A DNA stretch of 64,000 nucleotides from positions 124,001-188,000 of the forward strand of contig NZ_VSFA01000004.1 of the NCBI RefSeq assembly GCF_008119785.1, in the 5' to 3' direction. The notes under the pieces were generated by a model, which was not told where the DNA came from, ran no database searches, and was given only the letters and a program-made list of their open reading frames with translations. Below, in pieces: positions 25,122 to 34,282 of the stretch (position 1 is the stretch's first letter; the number at the start of each line of letters is the position of its first letter). The stretch comes from Micromonospora sp. MP36. GTDB taxonomy: Bacteria; Actinomycetota; Actinomycetes; Mycobacteriales; Micromonosporaceae. The position numbers and the translations under genes are program-made.

Positions 25122-25418
25122 ATGCCGACGTATATCGCGTTGCTGAACTGGACCGATCAGGGGATCCGAGGCTACAAGGACACCGCGAAGCGCGCCGAGG
25201 CCTTCGCCGCAGCAACCCAGAATCTCGGGGCGAATCTCCTGAACATTTACTGGACCGTCGGTCCGTACGACCTCGTGGCCGTGGTCGAGGCGCCCGACGA
25301 CGAAACCGCCGGCGCGGCGCTCCTGCAGCTCGGCGGGGCGGGCAACGTCCGTACCACGACCCTGCGGGCCTTCGATCGTGAGGAGATGGATCGCATCATC
25401 GCCAAAGCCGCTGGCTAA
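25122..25418 (+). CDS. GYD-domain protein
   Basis: A 98-aa alpha/beta protein of the GYD family, an AsnC-ligand-domain-like dimeric barrel. The sequence begins MPTYIALLNWTDQGIRGYKD. A near-GYD signature is at YWTVGPYDLVAVVEAPDDET (about residues 44-63), and ALLQLGGAGNVRTTTLRAF follows. The length is typical. The ATG follows a strong GGAGGTGAAGGA site. The function is unknown; members are thought to bind small ligands. Confidence 0.9.
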   Translation: MPTYIALLNWTDQGIRGYKDTAKRAEAFAAATQNLGANLLNIYWTVGPYDLVAVVEAPDDETAGAALLQLGGAGNVRTTTLRAFDREEMDRIIAKAAG

Positions 25419-25704
25419 GGCCTTCCACACACTGCCAGGATGGCGGCGCCCGGCGGCCCGACCCAGCCATCGCGTCCAGGGCGGAGCTGGCATAACGAGT
25501 CGCAGCCACGCGTCGTTGGGGCGATCGCGCGCCGACGATAGGTTGAGTGTCGGGTGCCTCACCTCGGCGGTTGCGTGGCCGCCTCACCGCTGTGCTCGCG
25601 CCACTGGCCGCCGTCGGCCTGGACGAGGCGCCGCTTGCGGAGGATGGGTCTCGGCCAGGGCGCGCGACGGGCGAAGGTTGCGGGGATACAACTACGATCC
25701 TGGG
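25419..25704. other. Intergenic region with promoter of the GAF-SpoIIE gene
   Basis: No gene is supported here. TACGAT at 25693-25698 is a -10 element 6 nt before the GTG at 25705, with no ribosome site, predicting a leaderless mRNA. Confidence 0.5.
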
Positions 25705-26916
25705 GTGGTTCGCGCGGAGAGCAGGGACGAGCAGCGGTTGCGCCGCATCGAGGCGGTGACCGATGCCACGCTCTCCCGCCTCGACGTCGCCGACCTCTTC
25801 GACGAACTCCTCGACCGGGTCCGCGACCTGCTGGAGGTCGACACGGCCGCCATCCTCCTGCTCGACCCACGCGCCCAGCAGTTGGTCGCCACCGCGGCCA
25901 AGGGGGTGGAGGAGGAGGTGCGGCAGGGTTTCCGGGTCTCGGTCGGCCGAGGCTTCGCCGGCCGGATCGCCCTCACCCGGCAACCGGTGGTCATCGAGCA
26001 GGTCACCCCGGACAAGGTGGTCAACCCGATCCTGCTGCGGACCGGTGTGCAGTCCCTGCTGGGCGTACCGATCATCGCGCGCGGTGACCTCGTCGGTGTC
26101 CTGCACGTCGGCACCCTCACGCCGCGCCGGTTCACCCCCGACGACGTCCGCCTGCTGGAACTCGTGGCTGACCGGGTCAGCCTGGCCAGCCGGGCCCGCG
26201 CGAGCACGCTGGACCAGGCCGCCGCGCTGGCGCTGCAACGCAGCCTGATCCCCACCGAACTGCCCGAGGTGCCCGGTATCGAGATGGCCGCCCGGTATGT
26301 GCCCGGTCACGCCTCCGGCGTCGGCGGTGACTGGTACGACGTCTTCACCCTCCCCTCCGGCTGGGTGGGTGTGGTCGTCGGTGACGTGTCGGGTCACGGG
26401 CTGCGGTCGGCCGTGGTGATGGGCCGGATCCGCAGCGCCCTGCGCGCGTACGCGCTGGTCTGCGACGATCCCGCCGAGGCGCTGACGCTGCTCGACCGGA
26501 AGGTGGTCCACTTCGAGGCCGGCAGCCTGACCACGGCGCTGTACGCGATGATCTCCCCCGACGGCGCCACCGTGCGCGTCGCCCTGGCCGGACACCCCCG
26601 CCCGGTGCTGGCCGTCCCGGGCCAGCCGAATGTCATGCTTTCCGCCCGGATCGATCCACCCCTCGGCACCGGCCCCCGGCAGCCCGAGCGGCACACCACC
26701 ACGATCGACTTCCCGCCCGGCGCGGTCCTGGTGTCCTACACCGACGGGCTCGTCGAGCGTCGTGGCGAACTGCTCGACGTCGGCTTCGCCCGGCTGATGG
26801 CCGCTGTGCCGCTGGCCGCCGCCGAGACCGTGTGCGGCACCGTCATGGCGTTGCTCGACGCCGAGCACCCGGTCGACGACATCGCCCTGCTGGCCATCCG
26901 CCGGCTGCCCAGCTAG
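25705..26916 (+). CDS. GAF-domain PP2C-type (SpoIIE/RsbU) serine phosphatase
   Basis: A 403-aa signalling protein. Residues about 20-165 are a GAF sensor domain (VADLFDELLDRVRDLLEVDT and GRGFAGRIALTRQPVVIEQV). Residues about 185-400 are a SpoIIE-type phosphatase with the metal-binding motifs GGDWYDVF, VVGDVSGHG, YTDGLVERRG and DDIALLAIR. Such proteins dephosphorylate anti-sigma-factor antagonists and so release stress sigma factors. No kinase or antagonist gene is nearby, so its partner is encoded elsewhere. The GTG start is predicted to be leaderless. Confidence 0.93.
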   Translation: MVRAESRDEQRLRRIEAVTDATLSRLDVADLFDELLDRVRDLLEVDTAAILLLDPRAQQLVATAAKGVEEEVRQGFRVSVGRGFAGRIALTRQPVVIEQVTPDKVVNPILLRTGVQSLLGVPIIARGDLVGVLHVGTLTPRRFTPDDVRLLELVADRVSLASRARASTLDQAAALALQRSLIPTELPEVPGIEMAARYVPGHASGVGGDWYDVFTLPSGWVGVVVGDVSGHGLRSAVVMGRIRSALRAYALVCDDPAEALTLLDRKVVHFEAGSLTTALYAMISPDGATVRVALAGHPRPVLAVPGQPNVMLSARIDPPLGTGPRQPERHTTTIDFPPGAVLVSYTDGLVERRGELLDVGFARLMAAVPLAAAETVCGTVMALLDAEHPVDDIALLAIRRLPS

Positions 26917-26992
26917 GACCCGGCGACCGTCCACTCGACACCGCGCGCCCGGTGGCACTCCACCCTATATAGAAATCCGATACAGTGCCGCC

Positions 26993-27325
26993 ATGCGGAT
27001 GACGATTCCGGTGGCGAAGGTGCTCTCGGCGCTCCTCGCCGACGCCGAGGCCCCCCGCTACGGGCTCGACCTGATGAAGCTCACCGGCCTGCCCAGCGGC
27101 ACCCTCTACCCGGTTCTGCACCGACTCCAGGCGGCCGGTTGGCTCGCCGCCGACTGGGAGGAGGTCGATCCGGCCACCGCCGGTCGGCCCGCGCGCCGCT
27201 ACTACCTGCTCACCGCCGAGGGGGTACACGCCGCCCGGCAGGCGCTGGCCGAGCTGCGGGCCCTCGCCCCCGACGGCGGGACGTCCTGGGGCGGCGCCGA
27301 GCCGACCGGGGTCCCCGCGTGGTGA
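26993..27325 (+). CDS. PadR-family transcriptional regulator
   Basis: A 110-aa winged-helix protein. LMKLTGLPSGTLYPVLHRLQ (about residues 27-46) is the recognition helix of PadR proteins. The wing is RPARRYYLLTAEG near residue 66. It lacks the C-terminal dimerisation helix pair of long PadRs and belongs to the short subfamily. The 3' end overlaps a membrane-protein gene by 4 bp (GTGA). Short PadR regulators commonly control the membrane protein encoded with them. An A/T-rich CTATATAGAAATCCGATAC stretch just upstream (26963-26981) is a candidate promoter or operator. Confidence 0.9.
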   Translation: MRMTIPVAKVLSALLADAEAPRYGLDLMKLTGLPSGTLYPVLHRLQAAGWLAADWEEVDPATAGRPARRYYLLTAEGVHAARQALAELRALAPDGGTSWGGAEPTGVPAW

Positions 27326-28287
27326 CCCGGCGGCTGGCCGGATTCCTGTTGCGGTCGGCGGTGCGCCGCTGGCCGGCGGAGCTGCACGACGAGCTGTCCC
27401 GGGAGTGGCAGGCCGAGCTGCACGTGCTGGCCGAGCGCGGCCAGCGGTGGCGGATGCTGCGCTTCGCCGCCAGCCTGGCCGTCAGCCGCGCCAGCGAGCC
27501 GGTCGTCGACCGGCCCCGGTTCGACGCCCGGGCCCGCCGGACGGCCGCCACCCTGCTGTTGGCCCCGCCGGCCTGCCTGGTCATCATTCTGGCCTCAGGC
27601 CTGCTGATGAACATCGCGGTCAACCAGGCGTTTGCCCCGGCGCAGTGGCTGATCGACGCCCAGCCGTCGATCCTGGCCGTCCTCACGGCCGGCCTCGCGA
27701 TACTGCTGGCCCGGCTCGCCTACGCCAGTGCCGTCCGCGGCGCCCGCACCGGCCCGGTCCGTACCGCGCTCGGCATTGTGCTGCCCGTTGGCCTGACTGC
27801 CGTCGGTGCGGAGTACGCCTTGAACAGCAGCACCGACGACCTGATCCGCGTCGCGCCGGCCCTGCTGGTGTGGCTCCCCGGCCTCACCCTGGTGCTCCAC
27901 CTCGTGGGGATGCTCGCCGGCCGGGGCCGCACCCGGGCCGCCTGGTGGACCGGCGTGCTGTGCGCGCTCGTCCTCGCCGACCTTGCGGTGGCGCTCATGG
28001 TGATCAACCAGATCCCCGGCGGTCCGGAGACCATCGTTGACGGGGTGGCGCAGGCCGACACCGTCGACCGGATCTCGGCGCCACTGTGGCTCTTCACCAG
28101 CTTGACCGACTCGTCGTTTGGGCTACCCAGACCGACCCCGTCGGAGATCTTCCTGATCAGCGACCTGGTAGAGCTGCAACCCTTCTTCTACCTGGCCTGC
28201 ACCCCGTACGCGCTGGCGTACGTCATCGGCGCGGCGCGGCCGGCGGACCCGGTGGCCGCGCCGTCGCCGGTGTCGTCGCGCGCCTGA
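27322..28287 (+). CDS. Polytopic membrane protein coupled to PadR
   Basis: A 321-aa protein starting at the GTG in the GTGA overlap. The N-terminal 70 residues are cytosolic and amphipathic (WPAELHDELSREWQAELHVL), followed by about six membrane spans up to residue 310. The N-terminal Trp/Glu block is typical of membrane proteins encoded next to short PadR regulators in actinobacteria. I recognise no transport or enzyme motif. It is likely co-regulated with the PadR gene; the function is unknown. Confidence 0.8.
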   Translation: MTRRLAGFLLRSAVRRWPAELHDELSREWQAELHVLAERGQRWRMLRFAASLAVSRASEPVVDRPRFDARARRTAATLLLAPPACLVIILASGLLMNIAVNQAFAPAQWLIDAQPSILAVLTAGLAILLARLAYASAVRGARTGPVRTALGIVLPVGLTAVGAEYALNSSTDDLIRVAPALLVWLPGLTLVLHLVGMLAGRGRTRAAWWTGVLCALVLADLAVALMVINQIPGGPETIVDGVAQADTVDRISAPLWLFTSLTDSSFGLPRPTPSEIFLISDLVELQPFFYLACTPYALAYVIGAARPADPVAAPSPVSSRA

Positions 28288-28360
28288 GCGCACCCGGCCT
28301 CCTCCGCTGCGCGGCGGCCGGCCCGGGCCGGTGCACCACAGCGGGCGAGCCCGGCCGGAC

Positions 28361-29635
28361 TCATGCGGACCAGCTGATGATCCGGCCCACCCGCTCGTAG
28401 TGGCGGGCCAGTTCGGCGTCGAGGCGTGCGATCCGGTCGTCGTCGAGCCGTACCGCCGGGTCCTGCCAGGGCCGGGCGGACAGCATCCGGTGGCGTAGGC
28501 CGGTCGGCGGGTGCGACGAGAAAAGCGACGTCTCCTCGCGGACGGAGAGCTGGCGCGCCAGCGGCAGCCGGTCGGCGGCGGCGTCCAGCGACCGGGCCAC
28601 CCCCGCCCGCCACGTCGCCGGACCGTGTCCGCCCCGGGCGCCCTGGCGGACCGACAGCGTGACCGAGTCCAGGCTGAGCAGGACATCGAGGGCCCGGGTC
28701 GCCCCGGCCGTGCCGGCCGCCCGGGCGGACATCTCGTCGGCCAGGTACTCCGCCCGCTGGCTGTCCCGCAACGCCGTCACCATGAGCAGCAGGTGACCGG
28801 CGAAGAGCAGCCGGGACAACACCCAGGACAGCATCCGACCCAGCGCCTCACCGATCATCTCCAGCAGCCCGCCGGCACGGGTGCCGGGCGTGGGGCGGAA
28901 CAGGTCGGCGGCGTTGCCCAGCATGGTCAGCGCCGGTTGGGTGACCAGCAACCGGCGGACGTCACCGTTGACGAAGTGGCCCAGCTCGTGGCCGAGCAGC
29001 GCGACCCGCTCCTGGCCGCCCAGCGCGCCCCACAGCGGCAGCCCGAGGGCCAGCACCCGACGCCGACGCAGCCCCACCGAGGTCGCGTACGCGTTGCGGC
29101 TGCCGTCCACCCCGATGACGTGCGGCGCCGGCGCGCCGATCGCCGTCGCCACCTCCTCGACCAGCGCGTGCAGTTCCGGTGCCTGCTCCCGGGAGAGCAC
29201 CTCCAGGCCCGGGTCCAGCCGGCCGAACCGGGGCCGCAGCGCCACCGCCAGGCCGATGAGCGCCAGCCCGAACACGACGGCGAAGTTCGGAAACGGGTAC
29301 GCGAACAGCAGCCAGCCGCCGATGACCGCGAGCGCCAGCACGCCGGCGGTCAGCAGCAGCGACGCCACGGCGGTGACCAGTCCGGCCGGCCCGAGGCCGG
29401 CCGACTCCAGCGGGCGGTCGAGCAGCGCCGCGTACTGCTGCCGGGTCAGCCGGGTGGCGAGCCGGTGGGTGCGCCGGTCGACCCAGGCCCAGCCGAACTC
29501 CGGCGCCTGGCGGGTGCGGTCGTAGCCGTCGAGGTTCCACTCGCACCTGGTGCACCACGGCATCGCGGCGTGGATCGACACCGTCGCCGCCCCGCACTCC
29601 GGGCAGGTCCCCGTACCGGCCTTCGTGATGATCAC
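28361..29635 (-). CDS. M48-family zinc metallopeptidase with N-terminal zinc ribbon
   Basis: A 424-aa membrane peptidase. The N-terminus has a CPEC/CTRC zinc ribbon (Cys 11, 14, 28, 31). Two or more spans follow at about residues 83-135. The catalytic HELGH is at 216-220, and the third zinc ligand Glu is in SQRAEYLADEMSARAAG near 293. M48 proteases (HtpX/Ste24-like) degrade or process membrane proteins on the cytosolic face. The family motif SSHPPTGLRHRM near residue 375 is also present. The zinc-ribbon extension is found in actinobacterial members. It is divergent from a small hypothetical gene at 29809. Confidence 0.93.
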   Translation of the reverse strand: MIITKAGTGTCPECGAATVSIHAAMPWCTRCEWNLDGYDRTRQAPEFGWAWVDRRTHRLATRLTRQQYAALLDRPLESAGLGPAGLVTAVASLLLTAGVLALAVIGGWLLFAYPFPNFAVVFGLALIGLAVALRPRFGRLDPGLEVLSREQAPELHALVEEVATAIGAPAPHVIGVDGSRNAYATSVGLRRRRVLALGLPLWGALGGQERVALLGHELGHFVNGDVRRLLVTQPALTMLGNAADLFRPTPGTRAGGLLEMIGEALGRMLSWVLSRLLFAGHLLLMVTALRDSQRAEYLADEMSARAAGTAGATRALDVLLSLDSVTLSVRQGARGGHGPATWRAGVARSLDAAADRLPLARQLSVREETSLFSSHPPTGLRHRMLSARPWQDPAVRLDDDRIARLDAELARHYERVGRIISWSA

Positions 29636-29808
29636 GAGCGCCGATCCTGCCGGGAACCGGACGCCGGTGGCACCGGCCGTTCAGCGGAATCGTTGCCGGC
29701 TTCGCCCGTTTCGCCCCGAGCTGGACCGGCAGGTCTACTGTGGAGAACATCAGGACTATTTGCGGCGTTCCGGTGGCGGCCGGACGCTTCGCGGTGCACA
29801 GTGATCGC

Positions 29809-30012
29809 ATGAGCGACAACGGAAGTGGCGGGCACTACTACTGGTGCACGCGACACCACCGGGTCGAGACCGATGCCGACGTGTGCCCCGCGAAGCACGT
29901 TCTCGGACCGTACGCCTCAGCCGCCGACGCGGAGAACGCCCTGCAGACGGTGCGGGAGCGGAACGAAGCGTGGGACGCCGAGGACGCCCGTTGGGCCGGG
30001 GAGGACAGGTAG
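29809..30012 (+). CDS. Small hypothetical protein with a His/Cys cluster (67 aa)
   Basis: A 67-aa protein beginning at ATG 29809 (MSDNGSGGHYYWCTRHHRVE). The sequence has the pattern CTRHH and DVCPAKHVLGPY, which could form a single metal site, followed by an acidic helix (ADAENALQTVRERNEAWD). Similar short proteins occur widely in Micromonospora and Streptomyces (from memory), without known function. There is no clear Shine-Dalgarno sequence. It precedes the histone-like gene by 76 bp. Confidence 0.75.
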   Translation: MSDNGSGGHYYWCTRHHRVETDADVCPAKHVLGPYASAADAENALQTVRERNEAWDAEDARWAGEDR

Positions 30013-30088
30013 ACGGCGCGGGATGGCCCGCGTCGAGGTGATCCGTGCTCCGCGAGGGCGAGAGCACGTCCCCAAGGAGGGAACCGAG

Positions 30089-30940
30089 ATGGCCGAAGCA
30101 CAGCAGGCCACCACCCGCCCGGCCGCCAGACGTACGACCGCGAAGAAGACCACCGCAGCCAGGCGGACCGTGGGCGCGGCCACGGCCAGGACGGCGACGG
30201 TCACCAAGGCGTCCGCCAACGCCTCGGGTGCGGGTGCCGGCCGGGTCCCGGCGAAGAAGGCAGTCGCGAAGAAGGCGGCCGCCCGAAAGGCAGTGTCGGC
30301 GGCGCGGAAGGCGCCCGCGAAGAAGGCGCCGGCCACGAAGACCACCGCCAAGAAGGCGCCCGCGAAGAAGGCCGCCGTCAAGAAGGTCACCGCGGCGGCC
30401 AAGAAGGCGCCCGCGAAGAAGGTCACTGCGGCGGCGAAGAAGGCCCCCGCGAAGAGGGCCCCCGCGAAGAAGGTCACCGCGGCGAAGAAGGCCCCCGCCA
30501 GGAAGGCCCCCGCCAAGAAGGTCACCGCGGCGAAGAAGGCTCCCGCGAAGAAGGCCGCCGCCAAGAAGGTCACCGCGGCGAAGAAGGCTCCCGCTAGGAA
30601 AGCGCCTGCGAAGAAGGCACCCGCGCGGAAGGCGGCGGCGAAGAAGACCGCCGCCGCGAAGGCCGCTCCGACCCGCCCGACCGGGGGCGCCCGTAAGGCA
30701 GCGGCGAAGAAGGCGCCGGCCAGGAAGGCGACCGGCAGCTCCTCGGCGGCCACCGCGCGCAGGGCGGCGGCGAGGAAGACAACCTCCGCGGCGTCGTCGG
30801 TGGGCCCGATCGAGGCCAGGACGAGTACCTCGACCGCCACCCACAAACGACTCACCGCCGCGCGGAAACCCGCGGGCACGAGGGTCGCCGCCGGCCGTTC
30901 GACGATCAGACCGGCCAGCACCCGCAGGGCAGCCGGCTGA
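30089..30940 (+). CDS. Lys/Ala-repeat histone H1-like nucleoid protein
   Basis: A 283-aa protein made almost entirely of Lys, Ala, Pro, Val, Thr and Arg. ATG 30089 follows AAGGAGGG. About residues 60-215 consist of imperfect tandem repeats of KKAPAKKVTA and KKAPARKAPA units, the KAKA/PAKK pattern of eukaryotic H1 tails and of bacterial histone-like proteins. There is no folded HU domain, unlike Lsr2 or HupS-type proteins, so it is all tail. It is expected to be disordered and to coat DNA electrostatically. The repeat makes the DNA prone to copy-number variation. The nearby RNB gene starts 84 bp downstream. Confidence 0.85.
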   Translation: MAEAQQATTRPAARRTTAKKTTAARRTVGAATARTATVTKASANASGAGAGRVPAKKAVAKKAAARKAVSAARKAPAKKAPATKTTAKKAPAKKAAVKKVTAAAKKAPAKKVTAAAKKAPAKRAPAKKVTAAKKAPARKAPAKKVTAAKKAPAKKAAAKKVTAAKKAPARKAPAKKAPARKAAAKKTAAAKAAPTRPTGGARKAAAKKAPARKATGSSSAATARRAAARKTTSAASSVGPIEARTSTSTATHKRLTAARKPAGTRVAAGRSTIRPASTRRAAG

Positions 30941-31024
30941 CGGTCGGGGCCGCCGCTGACCGGCGCCACGCTGGAGCCGCCGGCCGGTGGGCGGATCGGC
31001 CGCCGCGCTGTCAGGATTGACCGC

Positions 31025-32488
31025 GTGGTGATCCGACGCGTACTCGCGCCCCGCATCAACTTCGGCGCGCTGCGCCGTGAGCTGGGACTGCCCGAGGGTT
31101 TCCCGGCCGCGGCGCAGCGCGAGGCCGACGAGGCGGCCGCCGCGCCGCTGCCGGCCGTCGCCGACCGGACCGACGTCCCGTTCGTCACGGTCGACCCGGC
31201 GACCTCGCGCGACCTCGACCAGGCGATGCACCTCGCCCGCCGTCCCGGTGGCGGTTTCCGGGTCCGCTACGCCATCGCCGACGTCGCCACCCACGTACGC
31301 CCCGGCGGCGCGCTGGAGGCGGAGACCTGGCGCCGCGGGCAGACCGTCTACCTGCCCGACGGCAACGTGCCGCTGCACCCGCACACGCTCAGCGAGGGGG
31401 CGGCCAGCCTGCTGCCCGACGCCGACCGGGCAGCGGTGCTCTGGACCATCGACCTCGACGCCGACGGCGGCACGGTCGGCGTGGTGGTGGAACGCGCCCG
31501 GGTCCGCAGCCGGGCCAAGCTCGACTACGTCGGCGTGCAGCTCGCCGCCGACGCCGGTCGGTTGCCCGAGCCGATCGCCCTGCTGCCCGAGCTCGGCGCC
31601 CTGCTCACCGCCCGCGGGCTGCGCCGGGGCGCGGTCAACCTGCCCCTGCCCGAGCAGGACGTCGAGCCGGACGGCGACGGCTGGCGGCTGGTGCTGCGCG
31701 GGCCCGGCCCGATGGAGGACCACAACGCGCAGATCTCCCTGCTCACCGGGATGGCGGCCGCCGACATCATGCTCGCCGGCCGGATCGGGCTGCTGCGGAC
31801 GATGCCCGCGCCGAAGCCGGACGCGGTCGACCGGCTGCGGCTGGCCGCCGGGCCGTTGGGCGTCTCCTGGCCGGCCGGGATGTCGGTGGGTGAGGTGCTC
31901 GCCGGGCTGGACTCCTCCCAGCCCCGGTCGGCCGCCTTCATCGACCAGGCGGCCGAGCTGATGCGCGGGGCCGCGTACACCGCCTTCGACGGGGAGCTGC
32001 CCGAGCAGCCGGCGCACGGCGGGGTGGCCGCCGCGTACGCCCACGTCACGGCGCCGCTGCGCCGGCTCGCCGACCGGTACGCGACCGAGGTCTGCCTGGC
32101 CCTGCACGAGGGCCGGGAGGTGCCCGACTGGGCCCGCGCCGCGCTGCCGAAGCTGCCCGAGGTGATGGCGGCCACCGACCGCACCGCGTCGGCGGCCACC
32201 CGGGGCGCGGTGGAACTGGCCGAGGCGGTGCTGCTGGAGCACCGGGTGGGGGAGACCTTCGAAGCGGCGGTGCTGGACGTGGACGAGCCCCGGGCGGCCA
32301 CCGAGCTGCCCCGGCAGGCCGGGAACGGGACCACTCGGCCGGGTCGCCCGCCCGGCGGCATGGTGGCCCTGGACGAGCCGCCGGTGCGCGCCCGCTGCGT
32401 CGGCGAGTTGCCGCTCGGCGAGCGCGTCCCGGTCCGCCTGGTCACCGCCGACCCCACCCACCGCAAGGTCCTCTTCGAACGCGCCTGA
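31025..32488 (+). CDS. RNB-domain ribonuclease
   Basis: A 487-aa RNase II/R-type exoribonuclease. The catalytic metal-binding segment VTVDPATSRDLDQAMHLAR (about residues 57-75) has the conserved Asp residues. It is followed by the RYAIADVATHV strand and TVYLPDGNVPLHPHTLSEG, which are the usual RNB landmarks. It lacks the N-terminal cold-shock domains and has only a short C-terminal extension, as in actinobacterial short RNB proteins. It degrades single-stranded RNA 3' to 5'. The GTG at 31025 is used; a second GTG follows directly. Confidence 0.92.
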   Translation: MVIRRVLAPRINFGALRRELGLPEGFPAAAQREADEAAAAPLPAVADRTDVPFVTVDPATSRDLDQAMHLARRPGGGFRVRYAIADVATHVRPGGALEAETWRRGQTVYLPDGNVPLHPHTLSEGAASLLPDADRAAVLWTIDLDADGGTVGVVVERARVRSRAKLDYVGVQLAADAGRLPEPIALLPELGALLTARGLRRGAVNLPLPEQDVEPDGDGWRLVLRGPGPMEDHNAQISLLTGMAAADIMLAGRIGLLRTMPAPKPDAVDRLRLAAGPLGVSWPAGMSVGEVLAGLDSSQPRSAAFIDQAAELMRGAAYTAFDGELPEQPAHGGVAAAYAHVTAPLRRLADRYATEVCLALHEGREVPDWARAALPKLPEVMAATDRTASAATRGAVELAEAVLLEHRVGETFEAAVLDVDEPRAATELPRQAGNGTTRPGRPPGGMVALDEPPVRARCVGELPLGERVPVRLVTADPTHRKVLFERA

Positions 32489-32579
32489 CCGCCGCGGGTC
32501 CGCGGATGGGGTGGGGCAGCGGGGATTGTCACAGCCGTGCACGGTGCTGGCGGGCGGCGCGGTTTGCGAGGATGCTCGC

Positions 32580-33278
32580 ATGGCTTACGACGCGACCGCG
32601 CTGCCCGACGTCTCCGGGCTGACCGTCGGCATCATCGGTGGCACCGGCGACCAGGGGCGGGGTCTGGCCTACCGGTTCGCCCGGGCCGGGCAGACCGTCC
32701 TGATCGGGTCCCGTTCCGCCGATCGGGCGGCGCAGGCCGCGGCCGAGATCGCCGCCCTGCCCGGCGTACCGGCCGGCGGGGTGGTGTCGGGCGCGGACAA
32801 CGACGAGGTGGCCCGCCGCAGCGACGTGGTGATCATCGCGGTGCCGTGGGACGGGCACGCCGACATCGTCGCGGCCCTCGCCGGCCCGCTCGTCGGCAAG
32901 ATCGTGGTCGACTGTGTCAACCCGCTCGGCTTCGACAAGCAGGGCCCGTACGCCCTCGCCGTCGCCGAGGGCAGCGCCGTGCAGCAGGCCGCCCGGCTGC
33001 TGCCCGAGTCCCGGGTCTGCGCCGCGTTCAACCACGTCAGCGCGCCGCTGCTGGCCGACCCGGAGATCGACCGGATCGACCTGGACGTGCTGATCTGCAC
33101 CGAGGACCGCGAACTGGTCGGGGTGGTCGCCGCGCTCGCCGCCCGGATTCCCGGCATGCGGGGCATCTACGCCGGCCGGCTGCGCAACGCCCACCAGATC
33201 GAGGCGTTCACCGCGAACCTCATCGCGATCAACAAGCGCTACAAGGCCCACGCCGGCATCCGGGTCACCGACCTCTGA
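32580..33278 (+). CDS. npdG: NADPH-dependent F420 reductase
   Basis: A 232-aa Rossmann-fold oxidoreductase that moves hydride between NADPH and cofactor F420. The N-terminal dinucleotide motif is TVGIIGGTGDQGRGLAYRFA (about residues 14-33), with IGSRS after the second strand choosing NADPH. CVNPLGFDKQG near residue 118 and AFNHVSAPLLAD near residue 153 are also family segments. It shows that the host makes F420, as expected for Micromonosporaceae. ATG 32580 is used. A 12-bp terminator stem follows at 33289. Confidence 0.9.
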   Translation: MAYDATALPDVSGLTVGIIGGTGDQGRGLAYRFARAGQTVLIGSRSADRAAQAAAEIAALPGVPAGGVVSGADNDEVARRSDVVIIAVPWDGHADIVAALAGPLVGKIVVDCVNPLGFDKQGPYALAVAEGSAVQQAARLLPESRVCAAFNHVSAPLLADPEIDRIDLDVLICTEDRELVGVVAALAARIPGMRGIYAGRLRNAHQIEAFTANLIAINKRYKAHAGIRVTDL

Positions 33279-33288
33279 GCCGGAGCGC

Positions 33289-33317
33289 GGGCGGTGCGGC
33301 CGCAGCCGCACCGCCCG
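33289..33317. terminator. Bidirectional hairpin terminator
   Basis: A perfect 12-bp stem (CGGGCGGTGCGG and complement) around a 5-nt loop, between the convergent F420 reductase and panB genes. Confidence 0.8.
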
Positions 33318-33323
33318 GCGTAC

Positions 33324-34169
33324 TCAGAAGGTGTGCTCGGCGGCGGGGAACTGGCCGTCGCGCACCTCGTCGGCGTACCGGCGGGTGGCGTCGGTCAGCG
33401 CGCCGGCCAGGTCGGCGTAGCGCTTGACGAAGCGCGGTGCCTTGCCGGTCCGCAGTCCGGCCATGTCCTGCCAGACCAGCACCTGGGCGTCGGTGTCCGG
33501 GCCGGCGCCGATGCCCACGGTCGGGATCCGGAGCTCGGCGGTGATCCGCTTGGCCACCTCACCGGGCACCATCTCCAGCACCACCGCGAACGCGCCCGCC
33601 TCGGCGACCGCTCGGGCGTCGGCGATCACCTCCTCGGCGGTGTCGCCGCGGCCCTGCACCCGGTAGCCGCCCAGCGTGTGCTCGCTCTGCGGGGTGAAGC
33701 CGATGTGCGCCATCACCGGGATGCCGGCGCCGACGATGGCCTCGATCTGCGCGGCGCAGCGGCGGCCACCCTCCAGCTTCACCGCGTGGCAGCCGCCCTC
33801 CTTCATGAACCGCACCGCGGTCCGCAGCGCCTGCGCCGGCCCCTCCTCGTACGAGCCGAAGGGCAGGTCGCCGACGACGAGCGAGTGCTTCGTGGCCCGG
33901 ACCACCGCCCGGACCAGGGGCAGCAGCTCCTCGGCGGTCACCGGCAGGGTGGTCTCGTAGCCGAAGACGTTGTTCGCCGCCGAGTCGCCGACCAGCAGCA
34001 CCGGGATCCCCGCCTGGTCGAAGATCGAGGCGGTGTACTGGTCGTACGAGGTGAGCATCGCCCAGCGCTCGCCGCGCTCCTTGGCGGCGATCAGGTCGCG
34101 GGTACGGATCCGTCGGGTGGCCGGCCCGCCGTAGAGGGCGGTCACCTCGGTCGGGGTGGACTCCACCAT
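33324..34169 (-). CDS. panB: 3-methyl-2-oxobutanoate hydroxymethyltransferase
   Basis: A 281-aa TIM-barrel enzyme that makes ketopantoate from 2-oxoisovalerate and methylene-THF, the first committed step of pantothenate/CoA synthesis. Family motifs are [20 protein letters not shown] (about residues 58-77), [11 protein letters not shown] near 95 (metal-binding Asp), AVKLEGG near 125 and [11 protein letters not shown] near 147. The length is standard. ATG 34169 follows AGGAAGGAGAG. The panB-near-glnA arrangement is also seen in Mycobacterium. Confidence 0.97.
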   Translation of the reverse strand: MVESTPTEVTALYGGPATRRIRTRDLIAAKERGERWAMLTSYDQYTASIFDQAGIPVLLVGDSAANNVFGYETTLPVTAEELLPLVRAVVRATKHSLVVGDLPFGSYEEGPAQALRTAVRFMKEGGCHAVKLEGGRRCAAQIEAIVGAGIPVMAHIGFTPQSEHTLGGYRVQGRGDTAEEVIADARAVAEAGAFAVVLEMVPGEVAKRITAELRIPTVGIGAGPDTDAQVLVWQDMAGLRTGKAPRFVKRYADLAGALTDATRRYADEVRDGQFPAAEHTF

Positions 34170-34282
34170 GACTCTCTCCTTCCTCGAGGCCGCGTTCGCG
34201 GTCCCCGGGTTCCGCCGCGATCGTCCCACCGGACGACCGGGCTGCGGCAGGGCGGAGTGGAGGAATTCACTTCCGGGTGGGC

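Noticed and set aside
29917..31188. 423-residue Ala/Phe-rich frame antisense to the histone-like gene
   Set aside because: It is the mirror of the AAG-rich Lys repeats; the sense frame has a strong ribosome site.
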